Shown here piece by piece: positions 51,424-62,326 of a stretch of DNA of 64,000 bases (positions are counted from its first letter, which is position 1; each line of letters starts with the position of its first letter). Both the position numbers and the translations under genes were made by a program. The DNA is from Bacteroidales bacterium (GTDB lineage Bacteria > Bacteroidota > Bacteroidia > Bacteroidales > UBA932): positions 1 to 64,000 of the forward strand of contig JAFZRX010000004.1 in assembly GCA_017619675.1 (NCBI GenBank), in the 5' to 3' direction. The notes under the pieces were generated by a model. It ran no database searches. It saw nothing but the letters and a program-made list of their open reading frames with translations, and was not told where the DNA came from.

Positions 51424-52956
51424 ATGAGTATTCAAACAGATAAGATTCGGGAGCTCGTAGAGCGCAGGGCAACCGCCAAGTTGGGCGGTGGCGAGAAGCG
51501 CATCGAGGCTCAGCATCAGAAAGGCAAGCTCACAGCCCGTGAGCGCCTTGCTCTTCTCTTGGACGAGGGCAGTTTCGAGGAGTTCGACCAGTTTGTACAG
51601 CACCGCTGCACCAACTTCGACATGGACAAGTCCCACATTGACGGTGACGGAGTGGTTACCGGACAGGGCACCATCGACGGACGCCTCGTTTACGTTTTCG
51701 CCCAGGATTTCACGGTGAACGGAGGTTCACTCAGCAAAACAATGTCCGAGAAAATCTGCAAGGTCATGGACATGGCAACCCGCAACGGCGCGCCTTGCAT
51801 CGGCCTCAACGACAGCGGCGGCGCACGCATCCAGGAAGGAATTGACGCGCTTGCAGGCTACGGAGAGATTTTCGAAAGGAACATCCTTGCGTCAGGAGTT
51901 GTTCCGCAGATCAGCGGAATATTCGGCCCTTGCGCCGGAGGAGCGGTTTACTCCCCTGCCCTGACTGACTTCACCGTAATGGTGAAGGACACTTCCTACA
52001 TGTTCCTCACAGGTCCCGCAGTGGTAAAGCAGGTGACCGGAGAGGAAGTCAGCCAGGAAGAACTTGGAGGCGCCGACGTGCACTCCTCCAAGAGTGGCGT
52101 GGCACACTTCGCCGCGGCTGACGACAAGGAAGGCATAGCAATGATCAAAGAGCTTCTGAGCTATCTGCCGCAGAATAACATGCAGAGCGCTCCGGTACGT
52201 CCCACCGCAGACCCTGCGGGACGCGCCGACGACGCCCTCAACGACATCATCCCCGACAACCCCAACAAGGCGTACGACATGTACGGCGTAATTGGAAGCA
52301 TCGTGGACGAAGGCAAATTCTTCGAGGTACACAAGAACTACGCTAAGAACATCATAGTGGGATTCGCCCACATGAACGGACAGAGCGTGGGCGTGGTTGC
52401 AAACCAGCCAAACGTGCTGGCCGGAGTGCTGGACATCAACGCCAGCCGCAAGGCGGCCCGCTTCGTACGCTTCTGCGACGCGTTCAACATTCCTCTGGTA
52501 ACCCTGGTTGACGTGCCCGGATTCCTCTGCGGAACCCAGCAGGAGTACGGTGCCATCATCACCAACGGCGCTAAGCTTCTCTACGCCTATGGCGAGGCCA
52601 CCGTTCCAAAGGTAACCGTAACCCTCCGCAAGAGCTACGGCGGAGCCCACATCGTGATGAGCTGCAAGCAGCTCCGCGGCGACGTGAACTACGCCTGGCC
52701 AACCGCATCCATCGCAGTGATGGGAGCAGAGGGAGCAGTTGACGTGCTGTTCAAAGACGCAGGCGAAGAGCGCGAAAAGAAGATTGACGAGTACAACGAC
52801 CTGTTCTCCAATCCTTACCGCGCAGCAGAGAAAGGTTACATTGAGGACGTTATCGAGCCCCGCAACACACGCTTCCGCGTAATCAGGGCCCTCGAGACCC
52901 TCAAGGGCAAGAGACAGGACGTTCCTGCCAAGAAACATGACAATCTGCCGTTATGA
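51424..52956 (+). CDS. mmdA: Methylmalonyl-CoA decarboxylase, carboxyltransferase subunit
   Basis: A 510-residue acyl-CoA carboxyltransferase. Two crotonase-like halves are visible: [56 protein letters not shown] in the first and [44 protein letters not shown] in the second. It moves the carboxyl group from (S)-methylmalonyl-CoA to the biotin of the carrier subunit. The mmdD-mmdC-mmdB genes behind it show that it is the sodium-pump version and not propionyl-CoA carboxylase. A start at ATG 51424 gives the normal length. Confidence 0.92.
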   Translation: MSIQTDKIRELVERRATAKLGGGEKRIEAQHQKGKLTARERLALLLDEGSFEEFDQFVQHRCTNFDMDKSHIDGDGVVTGQGTIDGRLVYVFAQDFTVNGGSLSKTMSEKICKVMDMATRNGAPCIGLNDSGGARIQEGIDALAGYGEIFERNILASGVVPQISGIFGPCAGGAVYSPALTDFTVMVKDTSYMFLTGPAVVKQVTGEEVSQEELGGADVHSSKSGVAHFAAADDKEGIAMIKELLSYLPQNNMQSAPVRPTADPAGRADDALNDIIPDNPNKAYDMYGVIGSIVDEGKFFEVHKNYAKNIIVGFAHMNGQSVGVVANQPNVLAGVLDINASRKAARFVRFCDAFNIPLVTLVDVPGFLCGTQQEYGAIITNGAKLLYAYGEATVPKVTVTLRKSYGGAHIVMSCKQLRGDVNYAWPTASIAVMGAEGAVDVLFKDAGEEREKKIDEYNDLFSNPYRAAEKGYIEDVIEPRNTRFRVIRALETLKGKRQDVPAKKHDNLPL

Positions 52957-53396
52957 TGAACCTGCTTTTTACCGAATTACCTAACGGACATACCATCACG
53001 GACAAGGGGGCGGCCTTACTGCAGACTGACCCTCACGGCACCACGCTCACGCTGATCGCCGTGTCCACCGTATTCCTGGGCCTGATCATCCTGTACTTCA
53101 TCTATTCGCTGTCAGGAAACATCTTCACCGGGAAATACAAGAAGGATCCGTCCAAGAAGAAAGCCGCCAAGGCAAAGGCGCCGGCAAAGGCCGGGGCCCT
53201 CAGCCCGGAAGTTGCCGCAGCCATTGCGCTGGCGCTCAACGCGGGCGCGGGCAACGAGGCCGAGATCGCGGCCCTCACCGCCCTGAGCCTCTACCTTGGC
53301 AGCAGCACCCATGACACAGAGTCTTACGTGATCACGATCAAAGACTTTGACGGCAGCTGGAATAACAATAAGAACTTTAGAAAATTACCACGATAA
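52953..53396 (+). CDS. mmdD: Small membrane subunit of the decarboxylase (OadG/MmdD-like)
   Basis: A 147-residue protein with one membrane helix (about 31-54), a Lys/Ala/Pro linker ([20 protein letters not shown]) and a C-terminal helical part (near 75-106). The shape matches the OadG/MmdD subunits, which hold the soluble and membrane parts of the pump together. The start ATG overlaps the mmdA stop (ATGA), and the stop overlaps mmdC by one base. Confidence 0.8.
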   Translation: MMNLLFTELPNGHTITDKGAALLQTDPHGTTLTLIAVSTVFLGLIILYFIYSLSGNIFTGKYKKDPSKKKAAKAKAPAKAGALSPEVAAAIALALNAGAGNEAEIAALTALSLYLGSSTHDTESYVITIKDFDGSWNNNKNFRKLPR

Positions 53397-53830
53397 TGAA
53401 AGAATATAAATTCAAGATTAACGGTAACGACTATACCGTTGTCATCAATTCCGTAGAAGGCGCAAACGCCGCCGTTACAGTAAACGGAGCAAATTACAAT
53501 GTTGAGATCCAAAACGCACCCGTTCCGGTTGCCGCCGCTCCCGCAGCCCCCGCAGCCGCAGCAGCTCCCGCTGCCGCCGCTCCCGCACCTGCTGCAGCGC
53601 CCAAGGCTCCTGCTGGAGGAAAGACCATCACTTCCCCGCTTCCGGGCGTGATCATCGACGTCAACGTAACCGTTGGCCAGGCCGTTAAGAAGGGCCAGAA
53701 GATCGCAGTCCTCGAGGCCATGAAGATGGAGAACGAGATCCTTGCCGAGTTCGACGGCACAGTAACAGAGATTTTCATCAAGAAGGGAGATTCAGTTCTT
53801 GAGGGAGCCAACGTTGTAACTCTTGGATAA
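53396..53830 (+). CDS. mmdC: Biotin carrier subunit of the decarboxylase
   Basis: A 144-residue protein with an N-terminal beta domain (1-40), a long Ala/Pro linker (near 41-73) and the biotinyl domain with EAMKMEN, whose Lys110 carries biotin. The swinging arm carries CO2 from MmdA to MmdB. Stop and start overlap the neighbours by one base, so translation is coupled. Confidence 0.93.
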   Translation: MKEYKFKINGNDYTVVINSVEGANAAVTVNGANYNVEIQNAPVPVAAAPAAPAAAAAPAAAAPAPAAAPKAPAGGKTITSPLPGVIIDVNVTVGQAVKKGQKIAVLEAMKMENEILAEFDGTVTEIFIKKGDSVLEGANVVTLG

Positions 53831-54972
53831 TGGAGAATATAGTTGAAAGTCTAAGACAATTCTGGCTGTTCACAGGCTTTGCCAACGCCACAGGGGCGCA
53901 CCTGGTGATGATACTGATCGGTATCATCTTCATCACCCTGGGAATAGTCAAGCACTGGGAGCCGCTTCTGCTGGTACCTATCGGCTTTGGAATGATCGTG
54001 GGAAACATCCCTCTGTTCCCTGGCCTCCAGGTAAGTATCTATGAGCAGAATTCGGTTCTGAACATCCTGTACCAGGGAGTGCGCATGGGATGGTACCCGC
54101 CGCTCATCTTCCTTGGTATCGGCGCCATGACGGACTTCTCCGCCCTCATATCGCAGCCGCGCCTCATCCTTATCGGAGCGGCGGCGCAGTGCGGTATCTT
54201 TGGTGCGTACCTCCTGGCCCTGGCCCTGGGCTTCACGCCCAGCGAGGCGGGCGCCATCGGCATCATCGGCGGCGCTGACGGTCCTACCGCCATCTTCCTC
54301 AGCGGAAGGCTGGCTCCGGACCTGATGGGCGCCATCGCCGTATCCGCTTACTCCTACATGGCCCTCGTGCCGGTAATCCAGAAGCCTATCATGCTTCTCC
54401 TCACAACCAAGCAGGAAAGGCTCATCCGCATGCCAAGGCCGCGTTCAGTAAGCCAGAAGGAGAAGATCATATTCCCTATCGTGGGATTCATCTGCACCGC
54501 GTTCATAGTTCCTTCCGGACTGCCGTTGCTGGGAATGCTGTTCTTTGGAAACCTGCTCAAGGAATCCGGAGTTACAAGGCGTCTTGCGGAGACCGCCCGC
54601 GGACCGCTCATCGACGTGGTTACAACCCTCATCGGCCTCACCGTTGGAGCTTCCACCCAGGCTAACGTGTTCCTTACCGGAAATTCCCTCAAGATATTCG
54701 GTCTGGGACTCCTCTCATTCGTGATCGCTACTACTTGCGGTGTGCTGTTCGTGAAGTTCATGAACCTCTTCCTCAAGGAAGGCCACAAGATAAACCCTCT
54801 TATCGGTAACGCCGGAGTATCCGCCGTTCCTGACAGCGCCCGTGTATCTGAGACCGTAGGACTTGAGTGCGACCCGGGCAACCACCTGCTCATGCACGCC
54901 ATGGCTCCTAACGTAGCCGGCGTTATCGGCTCCGCCGTGGCTGCAGGTATCCTCCTGGGATTCCTCGGATAG
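53830..54972 (+). CDS. mmdB: Sodium-pumping decarboxylase beta subunit
   Basis: A 380-residue inner-membrane protein with about ten helices. The signature IIGGADGPTAIFLSG contains Asp150, the equivalent of the sodium-binding Asp203 of oxaloacetate decarboxylase, and the C-terminal HAMAPNVAGVIGSA block holds the second conserved site. It decarboxylates carboxybiotin and pumps sodium ions out. The V-type ATPase genes follow after 38 bases. Confidence 0.94.
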   Translation: MENIVESLRQFWLFTGFANATGAHLVMILIGIIFITLGIVKHWEPLLLVPIGFGMIVGNIPLFPGLQVSIYEQNSVLNILYQGVRMGWYPPLIFLGIGAMTDFSALISQPRLILIGAAAQCGIFGAYLLALALGFTPSEAGAIGIIGGADGPTAIFLSGRLAPDLMGAIAVSAYSYMALVPVIQKPIMLLLTTKQERLIRMPRPRSVSQKEKIIFPIVGFICTAFIVPSGLPLLGMLFFGNLLKESGVTRRLAETARGPLIDVVTTLIGLTVGASTQANVFLTGNSLKIFGLGLLSFVIATTCGVLFVKFMNLFLKEGHKINPLIGNAGVSAVPDSARVSETVGLECDPGNHLLMHAMAPNVAGVIGSAVAAGILLGFLG

Positions 54973-55010
54973 TAATATTCAAAAAATATAAACTTTAAAT
55001 AATTATTAAC

Positions 55011-55619
55011 ATGCAGAACAAATTACAAGAATTGACTGACCGCCTGTACCAGGAAGGATTGTCAAAAGGTAAAGAAGAAGGAGCCAGACTTGTAGAAACT
55101 GCACAGTCAGAAGCCCAGGCCATCATAGAGAAAGCAAAGGCCCAGGCCGCTGAGATTGTTGAACAGGCCAAAGCCGATGCCGCTGATTACAAGACCAAGA
55201 TCGAGGGAGACCTCAAGATGGCGGCTGGCCAGAGCCTCCAGTTCACCAAGAAGGAGATCGAGAACCTTGTGGTTACAAAGATCTCCGACGAGCAGGTGTC
55301 TAAAGCCCTAACTTCCCCTGATTTCTTGAAGGAAATCATCAAGACCGTGGCTGAGAAATTCAGCGCCCAGGAGTCTGCAGACCTTCAAATGGTTCTTCCG
55401 GCATCGCTTCAGGCCCAGCTTGAGCCGTTCATCAAGAGCGAGCTCGCCAAGGTTGTGAAAGGTGACGTGAAGGCCGAATTCTCAAAGAAGGTCGCCGGCG
55501 GATTCACCATCGGCCCCAAGGACGGAGGCTATTTCATCAGTCTGACCGACGACTCATTCAAAGAACTTATCGGAGAGTATCTGAGACCTGTCACAAAGAA
55601 GCTCCTGTTCGGGGAATAA
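55011..55619 (+). CDS. atpE: V-type ATPase subunit E
   Basis: A 202-residue peripheral-stalk protein: a long Ala/Glu/Lys-rich coiled coil (near 10-85; EEGARLVETAQSEAQAIIEKAKAQAAEIVEQAKADA) followed by a globular C-terminal domain. No classical subunit G partner is encoded nearby. First gene of the ATPase cluster, with no recognised promoter in the 38-base gap after mmdB. Confidence 0.85.
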   Translation: MQNKLQELTDRLYQEGLSKGKEEGARLVETAQSEAQAIIEKAKAQAAEIVEQAKADAADYKTKIEGDLKMAAGQSLQFTKKEIENLVVTKISDEQVSKALTSPDFLKEIIKTVAEKFSAQESADLQMVLPASLQAQLEPFIKSELAKVVKGDVKAEFSKKVAGGFTIGPKDGGYFISLTDDSFKELIGEYLRPVTKKLLFGE

Positions 55620-55640
55620 AGCCCGCAACTACAAATATAT

Positions 55641-56243
55641 ATGAACAATTATATATATATAATCAGTAGTCTGCCGGCCCTCTCCAAGGACTGGAAAGGT
55701 TCCGACGGCTTCAGCGCCCAGGACATCATAGCGGAAATCAAGGCGCGTCTGTCCGCAAAGGACAACGAGAAGATCGATTTCTTCCTCCAGGGATTCCAGG
55801 ACGATTCCCTGAACAAGGAATACTATGAGAAGGCCGCTGAAAGCAACAGCCAGTTCGTGAAGGACTATTACAAGTTCGACATGAACGTGCGCAACGTGAA
55901 AGCCCGGTACCTGAACGCGGCGTTCGACCGCCCTGCAGACCAGGACGTGATTGTCCTGGAAGGCCAGGATCCCGCTTTTGAAGAAGAGGGTAAGGTAAAG
56001 GCCGTCCTGGAGAACAAGGACATCCTGGCCCGTGAAAAAGGCCTGGACGACATCATGTGGAACAAGATCTATGAACTTACCCTGTTCCACTACCTGGATA
56101 TGGATGTAATTTACTCTTTCCTTGCCAAGCTCCACATCATTGACAGGTGGCTGAAGCTGGACGAGCAGACGGGTCGCGAGATGTTCCGCAAGCTCGTGGG
56201 AGAAGTAAGAGGTACATTCAAAGGCGTAGAATACTCTGAATAA
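55641..56243 (+). CDS. DUF2764 protein in the subunit C position
   Basis: A 200-residue, all-helical protein (NNYIYIISSLPALSKDWKG at the start, EKGLDDIMWNKIYELTLFHYLDMDVIYSFLAKLHIIDRWLKLDEQTGREMF toward the end). This family is found in the V-ATPase clusters of Chlamydiae, Spirochaetes and Bacteroidota, between subunits E and A, where other V-ATPases encode subunit C. It is likely the rotor-stator adapter. The name subunit C is an inference from order. Confidence 0.8.
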   Translation: MNNYIYIISSLPALSKDWKGSDGFSAQDIIAEIKARLSAKDNEKIDFFLQGFQDDSLNKEYYEKAAESNSQFVKDYYKFDMNVRNVKARYLNAAFDRPADQDVIVLEGQDPAFEEEGKVKAVLENKDILAREKGLDDIMWNKIYELTLFHYLDMDVIYSFLAKLHIIDRWLKLDEQTGREMFRKLVGEVRGTFKGVEYSE

Positions 56244-56259
56244 TACAAAAAAACACGAT

Positions 56260-58014
56260 ATGAAAAGTACAGGAAAGGTTATCGGCATTGTTTCCAACCT
56301 TGTAACGGTACAGACCAACGGCCCGGTTGCGGAGAATGAGCTCTGCTACATCAACCTGGGCGGCACCAAGCTTTTGGCCGAGGTCATCAAGGTCAACGGC
56401 GACAGGGCGTCTGTACAGGTGTTCGAAAGCACCCGAGGACTCAAGAACGGAGACGACGTCGAATTCGAAGGCAAAATGCTGGAGGTAACTCTGGGCCCGG
56501 GCCTTCTGTCCAGCATCTATGACGGTCTGCAGAACAACCTCACTACAATGGAAGGCGTCTTCCTGAAGAGAGGTGAGTACACAGAACCTCTGGACCGGGA
56601 GAAACTCTGGAAGTTCACCCCTATAGCCAAACCAGGAGACAAGGTTATAGCAGCAGACTGGCTTGGCGGAGTTGAAGAAGGATGGCTTCCTCACAAGATC
56701 ATGGTTCCTTTCTCTTTCAAGGGCACTTACACCGTTAAGTCCGTAAAGGAAGAGGGAGAATACAACGTTGACACCGTAATCGCGGTGCTCACCAACGAGG
56801 ACGGCGAGGACGTCAACGTTACAATGACCCAGAAATGGCCTGTAAAGGTGGCCATCAAGGGATACAAGGAGAAACCGCGTCCCCAGAAGATCATGGAGAC
56901 CGGACTCCGTACAATCGATACGTTCAACCCTCTCGCAGAGGGAGGCACCGGATTCATCCCGGGACCTTTCGGCTGCGGCAAGACCGTGCTCCAGCACGCC
57001 ATCGCCCGTCAGGGTGAAGCCGACATCATTGTAATGGCGGCCTGCGGAGAGCGTGCCAACGAGGTTGTGGAAATCTTCACTGAGTTCCCTGAGCTTATCG
57101 ACCGCCACACGGGACGCTACCTCATGGAGCGTACCACCATCATCTGCAACACTTCCAACATGCCTGTTGCAGCCCGTGAGGCTTCCGTTTACACCGCTAT
57201 GACAATCTGCGAGTACTACCGCGCCATGGGTCTGCGCTGCCTTCTCCTCGCTGACTCCACCTCCCGTTGGGCACAGGCCCTCCGTGAGATGAGTAACCGT
57301 ATGGAGGAGCTCCCTGGAGCAGACGCCTTCCCGGTAGATATCTCCGCAATCATCAGTAACTTCTACGCCCGCGCCGGTATGGTTGTCCTGAACAACGGCA
57401 AGACCGGAGCCGTTACCTTCATCGGTACGGTATCCCCTGCCGGAGGAAACCTCAAGGAGCCTGTTACCGAGTCCACAAAGAAGGCTGCCCGCTGCTTCTA
57501 CGCGCTTGAGCAGAACCGTGCGGACCAGAAGCGCTACCCTGCCGTCAACCCTATCGACTCTTACTCCAAGTATCTGGAGTATCCTGAGATCCAGGAATAC
57601 CTGGACCAGAAGATCGAACCGGGCTGGTGCGACAAGGTGAACAAGGCCAAGATCATAGTCCGCAAGGGTAAGGAAACCATGGACCAGATCAACATCCTTG
57701 GTGACGACGGCGTTCCTATCAGTTACCACGAGACCTTCTGGAAGAGCGAGCTGGTTGACTTCGTGATCCTTCAGCAGGATGCGTTCGACCCCATCGACAG
57801 CCTTTGCCCGCTTGACCGCCAGAGGTTCATGCTCAACCTTGTACTGGATATCTGCGACCACGAATTCGAGTTTGACAACTACGAGGAGTGCCGCGACTAT
57901 TTCAAGGAAATGATCAACCTGCTCCGCCAGATGAACTTCAGCGAGTTCGAGGGCGAACAGTTCAACAAGTACATGGCAGAAATCAATAAAAAACTTGAAG
58001 AAAATGGCAAATAA
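56260..58014 (+). CDS. atpA: V-type ATPase catalytic subunit A
   Basis: A 584-residue catalytic subunit with the barrel start GKVIGIVSNLVTVQTNGPV, the A-subunit insertion domain (near 110-200), P-loop GPFGCGKT (235-242), the glutamate switch region GERANEVVEIF and ADSTSRWAQALREMSNRMEE. It binds and hydrolyses ATP. The stop overlaps the subunit B start by 11 bases. Confidence 0.97.
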   Translation: MKSTGKVIGIVSNLVTVQTNGPVAENELCYINLGGTKLLAEVIKVNGDRASVQVFESTRGLKNGDDVEFEGKMLEVTLGPGLLSSIYDGLQNNLTTMEGVFLKRGEYTEPLDREKLWKFTPIAKPGDKVIAADWLGGVEEGWLPHKIMVPFSFKGTYTVKSVKEEGEYNVDTVIAVLTNEDGEDVNVTMTQKWPVKVAIKGYKEKPRPQKIMETGLRTIDTFNPLAEGGTGFIPGPFGCGKTVLQHAIARQGEADIIVMAACGERANEVVEIFTEFPELIDRHTGRYLMERTTIICNTSNMPVAAREASVYTAMTICEYYRAMGLRCLLLADSTSRWAQALREMSNRMEELPGADAFPVDISAIISNFYARAGMVVLNNGKTGAVTFIGTVSPAGGNLKEPVTESTKKAARCFYALEQNRADQKRYPAVNPIDSYSKYLEYPEIQEYLDQKIEPGWCDKVNKAKIIVRKGKETMDQINILGDDGVPISYHETFWKSELVDFVILQQDAFDPIDSLCPLDRQRFMLNLVLDICDHEFEFDNYEECRDYFKEMINLLRQMNFSEFEGEQFNKYMAEINKKLEENGK

Positions 58015-59329
58015 AGCATATCAAAGAGTTTACACCCAACTCACCGCCATCACCAAGGCTACGGTATCCCTCAACGCAAAGGGAGTCACCAACGACGAGC
58101 TTGCCGTAGTTCACGGCAAACTGGCCCAGGTGGTGAAGACCAAAGGTGACACAGTTACGCTGCAGGTTTTCTCAGGAACTGAGGGAATCCCTACCAATGC
58201 CGAGGTTGCCTTCCTGGGCGCGCCTCCTACCCTCAAGGTGGGCGAGCAGCTCAGCGGCCGTTTCTTCAACGCTTACGGACAGCCTATCGACGGAGGTCCG
58301 GAGATTGACGGCGAGGAGCGCCAGGTAGGCGGTCCGTCCGTTAACCCTTACAAGAGACGCCAGCCTTCACAGCTCATCCCTACCGGTATCGCCGGTATCG
58401 ACCTCAACAATACCCTGGTGTCAGGACAGAAGATCCCGTTCTTCGCTGACCCTGACCAGCCTTACAACCAGGTAATGGCAGACGTTGCGCTCCGCGCCGA
58501 CGTTGACAAGATCATCCTGGGAGGCATGGGACTTTCCAACGACGACTATCTGTTCTTCCGCCACGAATTCGAGAGCGCCGGCGTGCTGGACAAGATCGTT
58601 TCGTTCGTAAACACCACCGAGGACCCGCCTGTAGAGCGTCTGCTCATCCCGGACATGGCCCTTTGCGCGGCAGAGTACTTTGCCGTTGACAAGCACGAGA
58701 AAGTGCTGGTTCTGCTTACCGACATGACCCTCTACGCCGACGCGCTGAGTATCGTGTCCAACCGTATGGACCAGATCCCTTCTAAGGACTCCATGCCTGG
58801 TTCCCTGTATTCAGACCTGGCAAAGATCTACGAGAAGGCCGTGCAGCTGCCGGACGACGGATCCATCACCATCATCGCGGTTACTACCCTGAACGACGGA
58901 GACATCACCCACGCCATTCCTGACAACACCGGATACATCACAGAGGGACAGCTCTTCCTCCGTGCCGATCCTGATTCAGGAAAGGTCATCATCGACCCGT
59001 TCCGTTCACTTTCCCGACTCAAACAGCTCGTACAGGGAAAGAAGACACGTGCGGACCATTCCCAGATCATGAACGCCGGCGTACGTCTGTATGCCGACGC
59101 GCAGAACGCAAAGACAAAGCTGGAGAACGGTTTCGACCTGAGTGACTACGACCACCGCTGCCTTGACTACGCCAAGGAGTACGCAACCAAGCTCCTTTCC
59201 ATCGACGTCAACATTACAATCGACGAGATGCTGGACACCGCTTGGAAGCTGTACGCCAAGTATTTCACCAAGGCGGAAACTGGAATTAAACAGGCATTCA
59301 TAGATAAATATTGGCCAAATGGCGATTAA
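58004..59329 (+). CDS. atpB: V-type ATPase subunit B
   Basis: A 441-residue non-catalytic subunit. It has the B-subunit core (TGIAGIDLNNTLVSGQKIPFF, MTLYADALSIVSNRM, GSLYSDLAKIYEKA) and no P-loop, as expected. ATG 58004 was chosen over the upstream TTG at 57995. It overlaps subunit A by 11 bases and subunit D by 11 bases. Confidence 0.96.
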   Translation: MANKAYQRVYTQLTAITKATVSLNAKGVTNDELAVVHGKLAQVVKTKGDTVTLQVFSGTEGIPTNAEVAFLGAPPTLKVGEQLSGRFFNAYGQPIDGGPEIDGEERQVGGPSVNPYKRRQPSQLIPTGIAGIDLNNTLVSGQKIPFFADPDQPYNQVMADVALRADVDKIILGGMGLSNDDYLFFRHEFESAGVLDKIVSFVNTTEDPPVERLLIPDMALCAAEYFAVDKHEKVLVLLTDMTLYADALSIVSNRMDQIPSKDSMPGSLYSDLAKIYEKAVQLPDDGSITIIAVTTLNDGDITHAIPDNTGYITEGQLFLRADPDSGKVIIDPFRSLSRLKQLVQGKKTRADHSQIMNAGVRLYADAQNAKTKLENGFDLSDYDHRCLDYAKEYATKLLSIDVNITIDEMLDTAWKLYAKYFTKAETGIKQAFIDKYWPNGD

Positions 59330-59927
59330 GTTTCAATACAACAAGACGTCTCTGAACAACCTTAACAAGCAGCTTAAGGTACGTAAGAATGCGCTCCCTA
59401 CTCTGAAGAATAAGGAGGCGGCTCTCCGTGGCGAGGTGCAGAAAGCCAAGGTAAAGGCAGAGAAGCTTATTGAAGATCTTGATGCCTCATTGAAGAAATA
59501 CGATTACCTTGCTTCGCTGTGGAATGAATTTGAGTCGGACCTCATCACCATCACTGACGTGGACCTGGTTACCGTGAAGGTAGCCGGCGTGAAGACTCCG
59601 GAGCTCAAGGACATTCACTACGAGATACGCCCTTTCAACGCCTTTGTGAAACCGGCCTGGTACGCGGACGGCGTGGCAATCCTCAAGGAACTCTCAAAGC
59701 TTGGAATAGAGTCCGAGGTTTATGAGTACAAGAGGAAACTTCTTGACTATCAGCGCAAGAAGACCACCCAGAAGGTAAACCTCTACGAGAAGGTCCAGAT
59801 CCCGGGATATCAGGAGGCGATCAGAAAGATCAAGCGCTTCATGGAGGACGAGGAGAACCTCAGCAAGGCCTCATCCAAGATTGTAAAGACCCGCCACGAA
59901 GCTGAAGAAGAGGAGGAACAGGTATGA
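59319..59927 (+). CDS. atpD: V-type ATPase subunit D
   Basis: A 202-residue central-stalk subunit: paired long helices (KTSLNNLNKQLKVRKNALPTLKNKEAALRGE at the start; YEKVQIPGYQEAIRKIKRFMEDEENLSKASSKIVK at the end). It transmits torque from the head to the rotor. Overlaps subunit B by 11 bases and subunit I by four. Confidence 0.92.
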   Translation: MAIKFQYNKTSLNNLNKQLKVRKNALPTLKNKEAALRGEVQKAKVKAEKLIEDLDASLKKYDYLASLWNEFESDLITITDVDLVTVKVAGVKTPELKDIHYEIRPFNAFVKPAWYADGVAILKELSKLGIESEVYEYKRKLLDYQRKKTTQKVNLYEKVQIPGYQEAIRKIKRFMEDEENLSKASSKIVKTRHEAEEEEEQV

Positions 59928-61756
59928 TTACAAAAATGACAAAATACAACTTTGTCCTGATGAATTCGGGCAAAGAAGAGTTCCTGGAGCAGATCCGGGA
60001 CCTTGGAGTTGTCGACATCACCCGCTCCGTAAAACCCGTTGACGGCAAGTCAGAGGAAATGATGGAGAGAATCTCCCGCATCAAGTCCGCCCTGGCCGCC
60101 GTGGAGAAGGTGGACTGGAGCGCGGATCCCGACGCGGAGGCCATCGCAGCTGCAGCCGCAGCCGCCCCGGCCCGCGAAGGCGACCTGGTCTCCCTCATCC
60201 CTTCAGCAAAGTCCTCGATCAACGCCCTGGTGGCCAAACTGACCGATGCCACAAGGGAGCGCAACCTGCTCCTTCCCTGGGGACAGTTTGATTCCGAGGC
60301 CGTGAAGGACCTTGCAGAGAAAGGCATTCCGCTCCATTTCTACGCCGTTACGGCAAAGAAATGGAACCCCGCCTGGCTGGAGATGTGGCCCATAGAGATT
60401 ATCCATCAGTCCGAAGACGCAGTCTACTTCGTTGGCGTGGGGGACAATGACATTCCGGCAAACGAGCTGGAGGCCCCCGAGCACGATTACCTGCAGTCAG
60501 AAGCCAGGATCGATGAGATCAAGAACGAGATCATCGGGCTCAAGGCAGACCTTGCCAACTTCAAGGAGCGCAAGGGCGAACTGGAGGAAGAGTACAGTTC
60601 CCTCATGGACAGGCTCAACCTCTATCTTGCAGGCGTAGCCGGCAAGCCGGCCGCCGAGAACAAGATCTGCGTCTTCTCAGGCTTTGCGCCACAGGAGAAC
60701 GACGAAGCCCTCTGCGAAGCCCTGGACAAGATGGACGTCTACTATATGAAGGACGAAGCCAAGTTGGAGGACAACCCTCCTATCAAGCTCAAGAACAACA
60801 AATTCTCCTCATTGTTCGAGACATTCACCGGCATGTACGGCATGCCCGTCTACAATGAGTTCGACCTCACGGCAATCCTGGGTCCTTTCTACCTGTTGTT
60901 CTTCGCCTTCTGTATGGGAGATGCCGGATACGGAATAATACTGATGCTGCTGAGCCTCTACCTCAAGAAGCACGACATCCTGAACATGGGACTCAACAAG
61001 CACCACAAACTGGTATTCTTCCTTGGTCTGGTGACATTTGTCGTAGGACTTATCCTTGGTACATTCTTCGGAATCACCCTGCCTGACCAGGCCTGGGTTC
61101 CGGAATGGATGAAGAAGTTCATGGTCAAGGGCACCATAATGGGCTTTGACGCCCAGATGGTACTTGCCGTTGCAGTGGGTGTGTTCCACCTCATCGTGGC
61201 AATGACCATCAAGGCCATCTGCAAGACCAAGCAGACAGGCTTCAGGGCCAACGTGAGCTGTTGGGGATGGCTCCTCGTCATAGTGGGAGGCATCATCATA
61301 GCAGCCCTCGCCCTGCTGGGCGTTATGGATTCTTCAGTAACAAAGATCGTCATCATAATCGTAGGCGTCCTTGCGGCCCTCAGCATCTACGTGTTCAACA
61401 CTCCGGGACGCAATCCCCTGCTGAACATAGGCTCCGGACTGTGGGAAACCTACAATATGGCCAGCGGTCTCCTTGGAGATGCTCTCAGCTACATCCGTCT
61501 GTATGCCCTCGGACTTGCAGGCGGCATGCTCGGAGGAGCTTTCAACAACGTAGCCGGTATGATCAAGGCGCTTCCGGTGCCCGGAGTCAACTGGCTCGGC
61601 TTTATATTAATACTCCTTCTGGGACATGCCCTCAACCTGGCAATGTCCTGCCTGGGAGCATTTGTACATCCTTTGCGACTCACCTTCGTGGAGTTCTTCA
61701 AGAATAGCGGATACGAGGGCAAGGGAGCCAAGTACAATCCATTGAAATCCAATTAA
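59924..61756 (+). CDS. atpI: V-type ATPase subunit I (a-type)
   Basis: A 610-residue stator subunit. The N-terminal half is soluble and helical, including an Ala-rich stretch (near 67-84); the C-terminal half carries about seven membrane helices beginning near 312 (FDLTAILGPFYLLFFAFCMGDAGYGIILMLLSLYL). The conserved LYALGLAGGMLGGAFN segment lies in the ion-channel region. It forms the ion half-channels with the K ring. Confidence 0.94.
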   Translation: MITKMTKYNFVLMNSGKEEFLEQIRDLGVVDITRSVKPVDGKSEEMMERISRIKSALAAVEKVDWSADPDAEAIAAAAAAAPAREGDLVSLIPSAKSSINALVAKLTDATRERNLLLPWGQFDSEAVKDLAEKGIPLHFYAVTAKKWNPAWLEMWPIEIIHQSEDAVYFVGVGDNDIPANELEAPEHDYLQSEARIDEIKNEIIGLKADLANFKERKGELEEEYSSLMDRLNLYLAGVAGKPAAENKICVFSGFAPQENDEALCEALDKMDVYYMKDEAKLEDNPPIKLKNNKFSSLFETFTGMYGMPVYNEFDLTAILGPFYLLFFAFCMGDAGYGIILMLLSLYLKKHDILNMGLNKHHKLVFFLGLVTFVVGLILGTFFGITLPDQAWVPEWMKKFMVKGTIMGFDAQMVLAVAVGVFHLIVAMTIKAICKTKQTGFRANVSCWGWLLVIVGGIIIAALALLGVMDSSVTKIVIIIVGVLAALSIYVFNTPGRNPLLNIGSGLWETYNMASGLLGDALSYIRLYALGLAGGMLGGAFNNVAGMIKALPVPGVNWLGFILILLLGHALNLAMSCLGAFVHPLRLTFVEFFKNSGYEGKGAKYNPLKSN

Positions 61757-61770
61757 ATAACAAACAATAA

Positions 61771-62208
<438 letters not shown>

Positions 62209-62235
62209 TTGCCATTGAATCTTAAAGATTCATTC

Positions 62236-62282
62236 ATTGATGGCGGGTTGGAATCCATATTCCTCCCGCCATCAATCTTTTT
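62236..62282 (+). terminator. Intrinsic terminator of the ATPase cluster
   Basis: Perfect 12-base arms ATTGATGGCGGG (62236-62247) and CCCGCCATCAAT (62265-62276), a 17-base loop, then CTTTTT. Confidence 0.93.
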
Positions 62283-62297
62283 ATGGAAATCTTTTTG

Positions 62298-62305
62298 TAA
62301 CTTTG
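62298..62305 (+). promoter_or_regulatory. -7 box TAACTTTG of parA
   Basis: A TAnnTTTG match 21 bases before the ATG at 62327. Confidence 0.55.
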
Positions 62306-62326
62306 TTTGAATAACGACTTTTTGAA

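Noticed and set aside
56218..57861. A 547-codon open frame antisense to V-ATPase subunit A
   Set aside because: Shadow of a highly conserved gene; no signal, no start context and no recognisable family.
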